Shown here piece by piece: positions 43,791 through 51,790 of a stretch of DNA of 58,084 bases (positions are counted from its first letter, which is position 1; each line of letters starts with the position of its first letter). Source of the stretch: Ruminococcus sp. (GTDB lineage Bacteria; Bacillota; Clostridia; Oscillospirales; Acutalibacteraceae); contig JAMPDR010000008.1 in NCBI GenBank assembly GCA_023665555.1, positions 1 to 58,084 of the forward strand, in the 5' to 3' direction. The notes below the pieces were generated by a model, which ran no database searches, was not told the DNA's origin, and worked only from the letters and a program-made list of their open reading frames with translations. Both the position numbers and the translations under genes were made by a program.

Positions 43791-43811
43791 TAAAAAATCG
43801 GAACCCGATTA
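43791..43811 (-). terminator. Short terminator-like hairpin at the tig stop codon
   Basis: AATCGG and CCGATT form a 6-bp stem with a 3-nt loop overlapping the tig stop and followed by TTTTT on the minus strand. Its small size suggests partial termination, which would lower clpPX expression relative to tig. Confidence 0.5.
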
Positions 43812-45158
43812 TTCAGCAGCTGTTTCCTCGCTGTCGTTCTTTTCTTCTTCCTGAACTTTTGCGGCTCTCGGCTTTCTTGCAGTTGTTACCTTTGCATTAT
43901 CTCTTACAAACTTAATTGCTTTGTTCAAAGCAAGGTCAGACTTGATGCCGTCAGCGGGAACAATTTGCTTAACCTGGTCAGCTTCCATGCCGTACTGCTC
44001 TGCAAATTTAGCATATTCAGCTTCAACTTCTTCGTCAGTAACTTCGATTGACTCAAGTTCAACAATCTTTTCAAGTGCAAGACGAACCTTAACATTCTTT
44101 TCAGCGTTCGGCTTAGCCTGCTCTTTATACTGTTCAACTGTCATGCCTGTATACTGAAGATACAGTTCAAAATTCATGCCCTGCTGTGAGAGTCTGTAAT
44201 CAATATCCTTGATTTGATTGTCAAGTTCATTTTCATACATTACTTCCGGAATTTCGCCTACAACGTTATCAGCGAGTTTTTCAAGAAGCTGCTGTTCAAT
44301 TTCTCTTTCGTTTTCAGCAGTCTTTTGCTCTTTAATTTCGTTTGTGATGCTCTTCTTGAGATCTGCAACAGTATCGCAGTCAGCTGCATCCTGTGCAAAC
44401 TCATCATCAACTTCCGGAAGTTCCTTAACTTTAATTTCATGAAGTTTAACTTTAAATACTGCTGCCTTACCTGCAAGTTCAGGTGTGTATTCTTCGGGGA
44501 AAGTTACGTTAACATCGAATTCATCATCAATGTTGTGGCCTACGATCTGATCCTCAAAGCCCGGAATGAATGTACCCGAACCGAGTGTGAGTTCATAGTT
44601 TTCGCCCTTACCGCCGTCAAATGCAACACCGTCAACAAAGCCTTCAAAGTCGATAACTGTGATGTCACCGTTTTCGGCTGCTCTGTCTTCAACTGAAATA
44701 ATTCTTGCATTTCTTTCAACAAGTTCATCAATCTTAGCCTGAACTTCTTCGTCCGTTACTTCAACTTTTTTCTTTGTAGCTTTCAACTCTTTGTAAGCCT
44801 TAAGTTCAATTTCGGGTTTAACGTAAACTTCAACGGTCATTTCAACACCGTCTTTGCCGATTTCCTGAACGTCAACTTTGTTTGTGCCGACTACTTCAAG
44901 ACCGGACTCTTTGATTGCTGCCTCAACTGCATCGGGATAGCAAATGTTGAGAGCATCCTCATATAAAAAGCCTTCACCGTAGAACTTTTCGGCAACATGA
45001 CGTGTAACCTTACCTTTGCGGAAACCCGGAATTGAAATACGATTTTTAAGTTTTGCAAATGCTTTGTTGCAAGCATTGTTGAAATCCTCAGCACCTACTG
45101 AGATTTCCAAGGAATACAAATTTTCTGTTTCCGTCTTTTTCGATGATTTTAAACTCAT
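43809..45158 (-). CDS. tig: Trigger factor
   Basis: 449 residues. The ribosome-bound chaperone and peptidyl-prolyl isomerase meets nascent chains. The ribosome-docking signature GFRKGK is in ISIPGFRKGKV (near residue 42). The FKBP domain (about 155-245: NGDITVIDFEGFVDGVAF) and the C-terminal helical arms follow. The tail of about 25 residues is Lys/Glu/Ala rich. AAGGAG lies upstream of the ATG. It is transcribed from the promoter at 45427 through a leader that contains palindromic repeat copy B. Confidence 0.96.
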   Translation of the reverse strand: MSLKSSKKTETENLYSLEISVGAEDFNNACNKAFAKLKNRISIPGFRKGKVTRHVAEKFYGEGFLYEDALNICYPDAVEAAIKESGLEVVGTNKVDVQEIGKDGVEMTVEVYVKPEIELKAYKELKATKKKVEVTDEEVQAKIDELVERNARIISVEDRAAENGDITVIDFEGFVDGVAFDGGKGENYELTLGSGTFIPGFEDQIVGHNIDDEFDVNVTFPEEYTPELAGKAAVFKVKLHEIKVKELPEVDDEFAQDAADCDTVADLKKSITNEIKEQKTAENEREIEQQLLEKLADNVVGEIPEVMYENELDNQIKDIDYRLSQQGMNFELYLQYTGMTVEQYKEQAKPNAEKNVKVRLALEKIVELESIEVTDEEVEAEYAKFAEQYGMEADQVKQIVPADGIKSDLALNKAIKFVRDNAKVTTARKPRAAKVQEEEKNDSEETAAE

Positions 45159-45239
45159 GGTTTATGCTCCTTACTTTAAAACTTATAATGGTGAAAATTT
45201 TAAGGAAAATCTGATTAATTCAGTACTCTCCCGGGAACT

Positions 45240-45389
45240 TCTGATTTAATTCAAGGTGTACAGATTGCGCAATAGATTATTCGTCAGATTGTTCAAAAAC
45301 CGCAGGCAATACTTTGTGTATTAACGAGGATTTTTGGGCGATATGACGGAAAATATATGCGCTAGATGTGCGCCATGGATTAAATCAGA
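45240..45389. repeat. Palindromic intergenic repeat, copy B (150 bp)
   Basis: Same family as 26519-26664: ends TCTGATTTAAT and ATTAAATCAGA, complementary arms, apex AATAC-TTTGT-GTATT. It lies in the 5' leader of tig-clpP-clpX, so it would be transcribed as a long hairpin of roughly 150 nt. Differences between the two copies fall largely in the arms, and several are compensated on the other arm. Confidence 0.85.
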
Positions 45390-45416
45390 GATTCCCTAAC
45401 TTCCCATTATAGATTG

Positions 45417-45432
45417 ATACCACGGTATTATA
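45417..45432 (-). promoter_or_regulatory. tig promoter (extended -10) with overlapping inverted repeat
   Basis: A perfect TATAAT (45427-45432) preceded by TG as an extended -10. No good -35 is visible. A near-perfect palindrome, ATACC-N2-GGTAT (45417-45428), overlaps the -10 and the start site, a classic position for a repressor operator. The regulator is unknown. Confidence 0.55.
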
Positions 45433-45463
45433 TCAGTATTTTCAAAAAATTACCATAGTTTTT

Positions 45464-46156
45464 TTAAAATTTTTCGATTAATTTCGGACAAAAACCAAGA
45501 TAATCGGCTGAAATCAGTCTAAATTCCACTTCATCACGAATTCCGTTGAAAGAATTTAAGGTCGATTCACCGTGAAGATGTCCGTAATAGCAGCGTTTTA
45601 TATCCTCGCTTTTCAGCACATTCATTATTTCTTCACACTCCTGTGTCTGCGTAACAGGAGGATAATGCAAAAAAACTATCGGCTCACCGCCAAGTTGCTT
45701 TGCGCAGTCAATTGACATTTTTAGTCTGCCTGCTTCGCGTTTGAGTACCTTCATATCTGCGCTTTTTTCTGCATCATAGAACCATCCGCGACTGCCGCAT
45801 ACAACAAAATCACCGACCTTGAACGCGTTATTGAACATTATTTCAATGGTATCAAAGTCATTCGCCTTCACAAATTCATCAAGTTTCTTTTTGGTTTGCC
45901 ACCAATAATCGTGATTGCCTTTCATGATTATCTTTCTGCCCGGAAGTGAGTTGAGAAACTTAAAGTCACTCACTGCCTCTTCAAGTTTCATCGCCCATGA
46001 AATATCGCCTGCAATCACAACGGTATCATCTTCATTGACAATGGCTCGCCAATTTTTTTCCAGACGTTTCTCATAATCGTTCCAACCACGGAAGATATCC
46101 ATCGGCTTATTTGTTCCGAAAGATAAATGTGTATCTCCCAGCGCAAAAAGTGACAT
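45464..46156 (-). CDS. Metallophosphoesterase (calcineurin-like)
   Basis: 230 residues. All metal-ligand motifs are present: GDTHLS, AGDISWAM, GNHDYWW and GHLHGES, the standard order in calcineurin-like phosphoesterases. GGGAG lies 8 nt before the ATG at 46156; a start three codons earlier is less likely. It is monocistronic between the thrC terminator and the tig promoter. The substrate is unknown. Confidence 0.9.
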   Translation of the reverse strand: MSLFALGDTHLSFGTNKPMDIFRGWNDYEKRLEKNWRAIVNEDDTVVIAGDISWAMKLEEAVSDFKFLNSLPGRKIIMKGNHDYWWQTKKKLDEFVKANDFDTIEIMFNNAFKVGDFVVCGSRGWFYDAEKSADMKVLKREAGRLKMSIDCAKQLGGEPIVFLHYPPVTQTQECEEIMNVLKSEDIKRCYYGHLHGESTLNSFNGIRDEVEFRLISADYLGFCPKLIEKF

Positions 46157-46190
46157 TTTTCTCACTCCCTTCGTTCCTCATACATATCAA

Positions 46191-46211
46191 AAGAAGTCCA
46201 CAGGACTTCTT
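46191..46211 (-). terminator. Terminator of the rnhB-thrC operon
   Basis: A perfect 9-bp stem (AAGAAGTCC with GGACTTCTT) with a 3-nt loop, followed on the minus strand by TTGAT, 46 nt past the thrC stop. Confidence 0.8.
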
Positions 46212-46256
46212 CTAATATGAATTTATCAGGAAATTCTGAATGATTCAGTAGTTCCT

Positions 46257-47753
46257 TTATTTTATCTCAAGCATTTTATAGACCATGTCTATCATTTCTT
46301 CTTTGTTGCAGCACTCGGTGAATCTTACTTCCTTACCGCCAAGATTTGCAAGCTGCGGCGGACAAGGCTCACCTGTTTTACTGATGAGAAGATCAACCTG
46401 TTCAAATTCATCCGCATTTTCCGGAATCTCTCCGCCGACCGCACTGAGAACAGCAGCTGAGAATTTATATGGGTTTGCGGTTGATGCAAGCACCGTTTCG
46501 GTCTTATCGCCTGTTCTGTTTACATATTCCTCGTAAACCTTAACTGCAACTGCGGTGTGTGTATCGCAAAGATAGCCGTTTTTATAGGTTTCTGCAATAG
46601 TATCACGTGTTTCATTATCATCGCAACAGCCGGCATCAAACAGTGCAAAAACTTTATCTGCAACGTCCTTATCAATTTCATATTTTCCATCAGCTGAAAG
46701 TTTACCCATCCAATCTCTTATTTTAGCATCATTTTCATCGCTGAGATGGAAAAGCAGGCGTTCAAGGTTTGATGAAATGAGAATATCCATTGACGGAGAA
46801 GTTGTTGCATAGAAAGCTCTGTTTTTGTCATAAGTACCGCTCTTAAGGAAGTCAGTCAAAACATTGTTTGCATTCGATGCACAGATAAGAGTTTTAACAG
46901 GGATACCCATGCGCTTTGCGTAATACGCTGCAAGGATATTACCGAAATTACCGGTAGGAACAACAACGTTCATTTCATCGCCGTTTTTGATTGTTCCGTT
47001 TTCAATCAAATCACAGTATGCCGAAACATAATAAACAATTTGCGGAACAAGTCTGCCCCAGTTGATTGAGTTGGCCGAAGAGAACATCATGCCGTTTTCT
47101 TCAAGTTTTGCCGCAACATCCTTATCAGTGAATATCTTTTTAACACCGCTTTGGGCATCATCAAAGTTGCCATTAATTGCGCAAACGCAAACATTGCCGC
47201 CCTCCTGAGTTGTCATCTGAAGTTTCTGCATCGGACTTACTCCGTCATTCGGATAGAATACCATAATTTTGGTTCCCGGTACGTCTTTGAATCCCTCAAG
47301 AGCAGCTTTACCGGTATCGCCTGAAGTTGCAACAAGGATAACAATTGTTTTATCAGCAACAGTCTTTTTTGCAGCAACCGTAAGGAGATACGGCAAAAGC
47401 TGAAGCGCCATATCCTTAAATGCGCATGTAGGACCTCTCCAAAGTTCAAGCACATTTGCACCATCTGCAATTTTTTTGAGCGGTGCAACTTTTTCGCTGC
47501 TGAACTTACCTGCCGCATATGCTCCTGATACGCACATGTCAATTTCTTCTTCTGTAAAATCGGTAAGATAAAGTGACAGAACTTTTTTAGCCCTTGAAAT
47601 ATAATCAAGACCTACAAGTGAATCAATAAACTGCTTATCAATCTGCGGTATTGATTCAGGAACAAAAAGTCCTCCGTCTGCTGATATGCCCCTGGCAATT
47701 GCCTGTGATGATGTAACGCGGACATTTTTATCTCTTGTACTTGTGTAAAACAT
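46257..47753 (-). CDS. thrC: Threonine synthase
   Basis: 498 residues. It converts O-phosphohomoserine to threonine with PLP. The PLP-lysine is in GPTCAFKDMALQLLPYLL (near residue 110) and the glycine loop is ATSGDTGKAAL. The size matches the long (fungal/gammaproteobacterial-type) form. GGAGG lies 10 nt before the ATG; the open frame extends 17 residues further but without a ribosome site. No other threonine-pathway genes are nearby, and no T-box leader is seen. Confidence 0.94.
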   Translation of the reverse strand: MFYTSTRDKNVRVTSSQAIARGISADGGLFVPESIPQIDKQFIDSLVGLDYISRAKKVLSLYLTDFTEEEIDMCVSGAYAAGKFSSEKVAPLKKIADGANVLELWRGPTCAFKDMALQLLPYLLTVAAKKTVADKTIVILVATSGDTGKAALEGFKDVPGTKIMVFYPNDGVSPMQKLQMTTQEGGNVCVCAINGNFDDAQSGVKKIFTDKDVAAKLEENGMMFSSANSINWGRLVPQIVYYVSAYCDLIENGTIKNGDEMNVVVPTGNFGNILAAYYAKRMGIPVKTLICASNANNVLTDFLKSGTYDKNRAFYATTSPSMDILISSNLERLLFHLSDENDAKIRDWMGKLSADGKYEIDKDVADKVFALFDAGCCDDNETRDTIAETYKNGYLCDTHTAVAVKVYEEYVNRTGDKTETVLASTANPYKFSAAVLSAVGGEIPENADEFEQVDLLISKTGEPCPPQLANLGGKEVRFTECCNKEEMIDMVYKMLEIK

Positions 47754-47807
47754 TTTGTTTAAACCTCCGTTTTTGTCTTTAACTATACTTTGATATATTA
47801 ACACAAA

Positions 47808-48683
47808 TTATTGATTAAGTAAAACATTATTGAAAAATTTTTCAGCATTTTTGAAAAAAATATCATCCAAGGTGCTTTCAGCTATCCCTTTTTTCTTCAA
47901 ATATCTGTGAAGTTCGCCAATTTTTGATGGATCTTTAAGTCTGCGATTCATTTTAGATCCGTCAAAATCACTGCCGAACGCAATTGATTTTTCTCCGCCC
48001 AACTCCGATATATGACAAATATTCTGATAGATACGCTCAAAAATATTGCCATCGCCGAGAAAGACATGATAAAAGTTTATACCTATTAAACCATGCGATC
48101 CTATGATTTCTTTTATCTGCCAATCCTTAAGGTTGCGCCTGTGCGGACAGATGGAAAAACAGCAGCTGTGAGAAGCAATAAAAGATTGATGCATAATTCT
48201 GACTGTATCACAAAAGCTGTCTTCGTTGAGGTGAGATACGTCAATAATTATGTTCTGTCTTTGTGCCTCCCGAACTGCATCACGTCCAAAAGCAGTCAAG
48301 CCTCCGGATGCAATATCTGCTCCGCATGCAAGTTCGTTTTCTCCATTCCATGTGAGAGTCATTGCACAAACCGAACGCTCTTTCCAAAGCGATATATTTT
48401 CAAGCTTGCCGCCGAGAGATACAGCATTTTCAAGAGTAAGAAACGGTTTTATATTTCCGGGCAATATGGATTTTCCTGTTAAATAGTATTTATATAATTC
48501 TGTTGCATAGTCAAAAGCAGCTTTTCCATGGAAATTATCATTAAGCCACAGCGCAAAGCATTGATTGTATTTCTTGAATTCTTTTGTATTTTGAACATTC
48601 ACCTGCAATTTTTCACTTTCAAAATCAAGACCGTTTGAAAAAGCCTTTTCAACAGTGTCACAATGCAAATCAAAATATTCCAT
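47808..48683 (-). CDS. Membrane dipeptidase family (M19) peptidase
   Basis: 291 residues of the renal-dipeptidase (M19, amidohydrolase-fold) family. Zinc ligands are visible in FDLHCDT, IDVSHLNED and ASHSCCFSICPHRRNL. The length is near the lower end for the family and there is no signal peptide, so it is probably cytoplasmic. GGAG lies 6 nt before the ATG at 48683, which lies inside the end of yraN (14-nt overlap). Activity could be on dipeptides or on D-amino-acid-containing peptides. Confidence 0.9.
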   Translation of the reverse strand: MEYFDLHCDTVEKAFSNGLDFESEKLQVNVQNTKEFKKYNQCFALWLNDNFHGKAAFDYATELYKYYLTGKSILPGNIKPFLTLENAVSLGGKLENISLWKERSVCAMTLTWNGENELACGADIASGGLTAFGRDAVREAQRQNIIIDVSHLNEDSFCDTVRIMHQSFIASHSCCFSICPHRRNLKDWQIKEIIGSHGLIGINFYHVFLGDGNIFERIYQNICHISELGGEKSIAFGSDFDGSKMNRRLKDPSKIGELHRYLKKKGIAESTLDDIFFKNAEKFFNNVLLNQ

Positions 48684-49056
48684 AATCATCTCCGAAATCA
48701 GATAAATCAAAAGCGTTTTCAATTAAATTGAAATTGTTTATCCGTCCGTTGTTTTGCATAATTTCAAAGACATCAAAGCGTGGCTGTTTATCAGTCAGAT
48801 TTTCCTGCATATACTGCATTGCCGTGAGAATTATTCTTTTTTGCTTCTTACGGTCAACCGCCTCTCGCGGTAATGAAAACTTACCGCCGCTTCTTGTTTT
48901 CACTTCAACAAAAATAAGATACGTATCGCTTTCAACAATTACATCAATTTCACCGTATAGAGAATGATAGTTACGGCATAATACCCTACAGCATTTTGCA
49001 GTAAAGTAATCTGCTGCAAAAGTTTCGCCAAGCTTACCAACATCTGCACTATCCAT
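48670..49056 (-). CDS. yraN: YraN/UPF0102 endonuclease-like protein
   Basis: 128 residues. The UPF0102 family has the PD-(D/E)xK nuclease fold. The motif YGEIDVIVESDTYLIFVEVKTR carries the Asp, Glu and Lys. It is classically found beside rnhB. The ATG at 49056 overlaps the rnhB stop by 8 nt; the longer open frame adds only 22 rnhB-antiframe residues. Confidence 0.92.
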   Translation of the reverse strand: MDSADVGKLGETFAADYFTAKCCRVLCRNYHSLYGEIDVIVESDTYLIFVEVKTRSGGKFSLPREAVDRKKQKRIILTAMQYMQENLTDKQPRFDVFEIMQNNGRINNFNLIENAFDLSDFGDDYGIF

Positions 49057-49657
49057 TTTTATCACCGAGTATTTTCTTAAGAAACGTTTTTCTGTGTTCG
49101 GGGCAAATCCCGTGTTCGGCAATCATTTCATAGTGCAATTTTGTGCCGTAACCCTTGTGCTGAGAGAATTTATATTCGGGATACTTGATATCCATCTCAC
49201 GCATGTATCTGTCACGTGTTACTTTAGCGAGAATTGATGCAGCCGCAATTGAAATTGATTTTGCATCGCCTTTAACAATTGTGCGCTGTTCAATATCAAG
49301 TCCGGGTTTTTGGTTTCCATCAATCAATGCAATGTCAGGCTTAACCGAAAGTCCGTCAACTGCCTGACGCATAGCAAGAAAGGTTGCCTGCAAAATATTT
49401 ATTTCATCAATCGTTTTTGCGTCAACCATAACGGCACAATAAGCAATCGCCTTTTCTTTTATAACGTCGTAAAGTACTTCACGCTTCTTTTCGCTCAGTT
49501 TTTTTGAGTCATTTATTCCATCGATTTCACAATCTATCGGAAGAATGACAGCGGCAGCACAAACAGGTCCGCACAAAGGACCTCTTCCTGCTTCATCAAT
49601 TCCGCAAACCGCTTGATACCCCTCAGCTATTGCTTTTTTTTCATATTCATAGGTCAT
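49049..49657 (-). CDS. rnhB: Ribonuclease HII
   Basis: 202 residues. It removes single ribonucleotides and RNA primers from DNA. The catalytic DE is in CGIDEAGRGPLCGP, with the further Asp residues in VDAKTIDEI, IALIDGNQ and the KVTRDRYM helix. Its ATG lies just after the stop of a small candidate ORF at 49662-49802. A separate RNase HI gene is at 10.3-10.8 kb. Confidence 0.95.
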   Translation of the reverse strand: MTYEYEKKAIAEGYQAVCGIDEAGRGPLCGPVCAAAVILPIDCEIDGINDSKKLSEKKREVLYDVIKEKAIAYCAVMVDAKTIDEINILQATFLAMRQAVDGLSVKPDIALIDGNQKPGLDIEQRTIVKGDAKSISIAAASILAKVTRDRYMREMDIKYPEYKFSQHKGYGTKLHYEMIAEHGICPEHRKTFLKKILGDKNG

Positions 49658-49661
49658 ACTT

Positions 49662-49802
49662 TCATGAACCTTTCTTATTTACATAATTTAAGGGACTGAC
49701 ACGATAAATGCGCCAATCCCTCATTACGGCAAAGCCAACAGCCTTACCGCTAAGTTTCAATTCATCTGTGCGGCAATATACTTTATGAGATGAATCACAC
49801 AT
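49662..49802 (-). CDS. Candidate small ORF (46 aa) just upstream of rnhB
   Basis: An ATG-initiated frame of 46 codons whose stop lies 4 nt before the rnhB start. The product begins MCDSSHKVYCRTDELKL and ends SPLNYVNKKGS. It has a plausible amino-acid composition, but no ribosome site precedes it and I know of no family. It could be leaderless, translationally coupled, or not coding. Kept only as a candidate. Confidence 0.3.
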   Translation of the reverse strand: MCDSSHKVYCRTDELKLSGKAVGFAVMRDWRIYRVSPLNYVNKKGS

Positions 49803-49834
49803 AAACGCATATTGACAAATAAAACACAGTCAAA

Positions 49835-50251
49835 TCAGATTACAGTACAGAAATTGAAGATTGAGCCGGGAAGCTCCTCTTTGTCAGCTGAAATTGTGAA
49901 AGTGAATTTCTTATCAGTAACAGAACTCAATTCATACACTGCTTCAAGGAATTTTGCAAGTTCATTGTAATCTCTGCCGCCGATTCTGAGAGTTGCATCA
50001 ACAAGAACATCGGTGATATCATGGTCACCTGCACAAATTCCCGAAAGGAAACCATAGAATGCATCGTAACCTCTAATTTCGAAATCATCAGCAGCAACAA
50101 GTCTTGCACGATGGTCAACATCATATGTCAGCTTTGTTTCCTTTTCAACGCAAATAACATTTCCTTTTGATGCCTCGATAGCCTCGTTTACGCATGCGAT
50201 GAGGTGCTTAGTTTTGCCTGAACCTTTGTGTCCTAAAATAAGAGAAATCAT
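49835..50251 (-). CDS. Small P-loop protein of unknown function
   Basis: 138 residues. A Walker A motif (LILGHKGSGKT, residues 4-14) opens the protein, followed by a possible Walker B (ITDVLVDATLRIGG, about 80-93). It is too short for a complete kinase or AAA domain, but resembles stand-alone P-loop NTPases in Oscillospirales. GGAGG lies 8 nt before the ATG. It sits between pgi and rnhB on the same strand, 61 nt after pgi. Confidence 0.65.
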   Translation of the reverse strand: MISLILGHKGSGKTKHLIACVNEAIEASKGNVICVEKETKLTYDVDHRARLVAADDFEIRGYDAFYGFLSGICAGDHDITDVLVDATLRIGGRDYNELAKFLEAVYELSSVTDKKFTFTISADKEELPGSIFNFCTVI

Positions 50252-50312
50252 GTTAATTTCCTCCTTGTATATATTTTTCCGCCACTATGTGGTCTTTTCA
50301 CTTAGTATTATA

Positions 50313-51653
50313 TCACTTTCCAAGTCTTTCTTCAAGTGCTTTCTTCTCATTTTCATAACCCGGTTTGCCTAAAAGTGCAAACATATTCTTTTTATAGCTT
50401 TCTACACCGGGTTGATCAAACGGATTTACACCGAGAACATAGCCTGAAATTGCACATGCTTTTTCAAGGAAATAAATGAGATAGCCGAGATTTTCTTCAT
50501 CAGGCTTTTCAACATTGAGAACAATGTTTGGAACACCGCCATCATTATGAGCGAGAACTGTTCCCTCAAATGCCTTGCGGTTAACAAATGACATCGGCTT
50601 ACCCGCAAGGAAGTTAAGACCGTCAACATTTTCGCTGTCCTCTTTGATGATATATTCCTGCTTAGGAGCGTCGAAGTTGATAACAGTTTCAAACATAATT
50701 CTTTCGCCCTGCTGGATATACTGACCGAGTGAGTGAAGATCGGTTGAGAAAATTGCAGATGTCGGGAAAAGTCCCTTGCCCTCTTTGCCTTCGCTTTCGC
50801 CGAACAACTGCTTGATCCATTCGTTCATCATCGTGAAGAACGGCTCATAGCTTACATACATTTCAGTGCATTTGCCCTTGTTATAAAGAGCGTTGCGAAT
50901 TGCAACATATTTATAGCAGTCGTTTTCATCAATTGATGTTGACATAAGCTCTTCTCTTGCTTTTGCAGCTCCACCCATCAATGCATCAATGTCGATACCT
51001 GCTGCTGCAATCGGAAGAAGTCCGACAGCTGTAAGAACAGAATATCTTCCGCCGACTTCATCAGGAACAACAAATGTTTCATAGCCTTCCTTGTCAGCAA
51101 AAGCCTTAAGTGTTCCTCTGGCCTTATCGGTTGTTACGAAAATTCTTTCAGCAGCAGCTTCCTTGCCGTATTTTTCAATCAGAAGTTCACGAAAAACTCT
51201 AAAAGCGATTGCAGGCTCTGTTGTTGTGCCTGACTTTGAAATTACGTTTACGCAAACGTCCTTGCCATCGCAGAGTGAAACAAGTTCACTGAGAGATGAT
51301 GAACTGATAGAATTACCTGAGAAATAAATTGCAGGTGTGCCTTTGCGAAGATCGTTATAGTTTTGTGATTTGATTGCCTCAATAACGGCTCTTGCACCAA
51401 GGTATGAACCGCCGATGCCGATAACAATAAGAACATCACAGCTATTCTTGATTTTTTCTGCTGCAACCTTGATTCTTGCAAACTCATCCTTATCATAATC
51501 AACCGGAAGATCTACCCAGCCTGTGAAGTCACTGCCCGCGCCTGTTTTTGTGTGAAGCAGCTGATGAGCGTTTGCAATTTTTTCCTGATATGAATATATT
51601 TCTTCATCTGTTACAAAATCTGAAACATATTTCTTAACTAATTTAGTTGACAT
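50313..51653 (-). CDS. pgi: Glucose-6-phosphate isomerase
   Basis: 446 residues. It interconverts glucose 6-phosphate and fructose 6-phosphate. The conserved [22 protein letters not shown] and [14 protein letters not shown] blocks are present, with the C-terminal His/Lys region (ALEERL). AAGGAGG lies 8 nt before the ATG. A consensus promoter lies upstream. Confidence 0.96.
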   Translation of the reverse strand: MSTKLVKKYVSDFVTDEEIYSYQEKIANAHQLLHTKTGAGSDFTGWVDLPVDYDKDEFARIKVAAEKIKNSCDVLIVIGIGGSYLGARAVIEAIKSQNYNDLRKGTPAIYFSGNSISSSSLSELVSLCDGKDVCVNVISKSGTTTEPAIAFRVFRELLIEKYGKEAAAERIFVTTDKARGTLKAFADKEGYETFVVPDEVGGRYSVLTAVGLLPIAAAGIDIDALMGGAAKAREELMSTSIDENDCYKYVAIRNALYNKGKCTEMYVSYEPFFTMMNEWIKQLFGESEGKEGKGLFPTSAIFSTDLHSLGQYIQQGERIMFETVINFDAPKQEYIIKEDSENVDGLNFLAGKPMSFVNRKAFEGTVLAHNDGGVPNIVLNVEKPDEENLGYLIYFLEKACAISGYVLGVNPFDQPGVESYKKNMFALLGKPGYENEKKALEERLGK

Positions 51654-51696
51654 AAAATAAGCCTCCTTACAAAATATCATACGATATTATTGGATT

Positions 51697-51725
51697 ATTT
51701 TAATACAAATACAAGATTTTGTCAA
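51697..51725 (-). promoter_or_regulatory. Sigma-A promoter of pgi
   Basis: A perfect TTGACA (51720-51725), a 17-nt spacer and TAAAAT (51697-51702) on the minus strand, 44 nt before the pgi ATG. Confidence 0.88.
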
Positions 51726-51757
51726 CCAAAAATCGCTAAATGGTTACCAACTGTATC

Positions 51758-51774
51758 AAAACCTACATGGTTTT
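51758..51774 (-). terminator. Weak terminator-like hairpin after the carboxypeptidase gene
   Basis: AAAACC and GGTTTT form a 6-bp stem with a 5-nt loop just past the carboxypeptidase stop and before the pgi promoter. The T-run is part of the stem, so it is a marginal terminator. Confidence 0.4.
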
Positions 51775-51790
51775 ATGTTCTTCAACAATT

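Larger units (their letters stand above)
45159..45463 (-). other. Long leader and intergenic region upstream of tig
   Basis: A 305-nt region between the phosphoesterase stop and the tig start. It contains, in transcript order, the promoter (-10 at 45427-45432), an inverted repeat over the transcription start, palindromic repeat copy B (45240-45389), an isolated repeat end (TCTGATTAATT at 45210-45220), and the tig ribosome site. No coding potential is seen. Confidence 0.7.

Noticed and set aside
50252-50312. CCAC-ATA-GTGG hairpin followed by CGGAAAAA between pgi and the P-loop gene
   Set aside because: Resembles the pseudoknot 3' end superficially, but there is no preceding hairpin loop partner, and the ribosome site is GGAGG further downstream.
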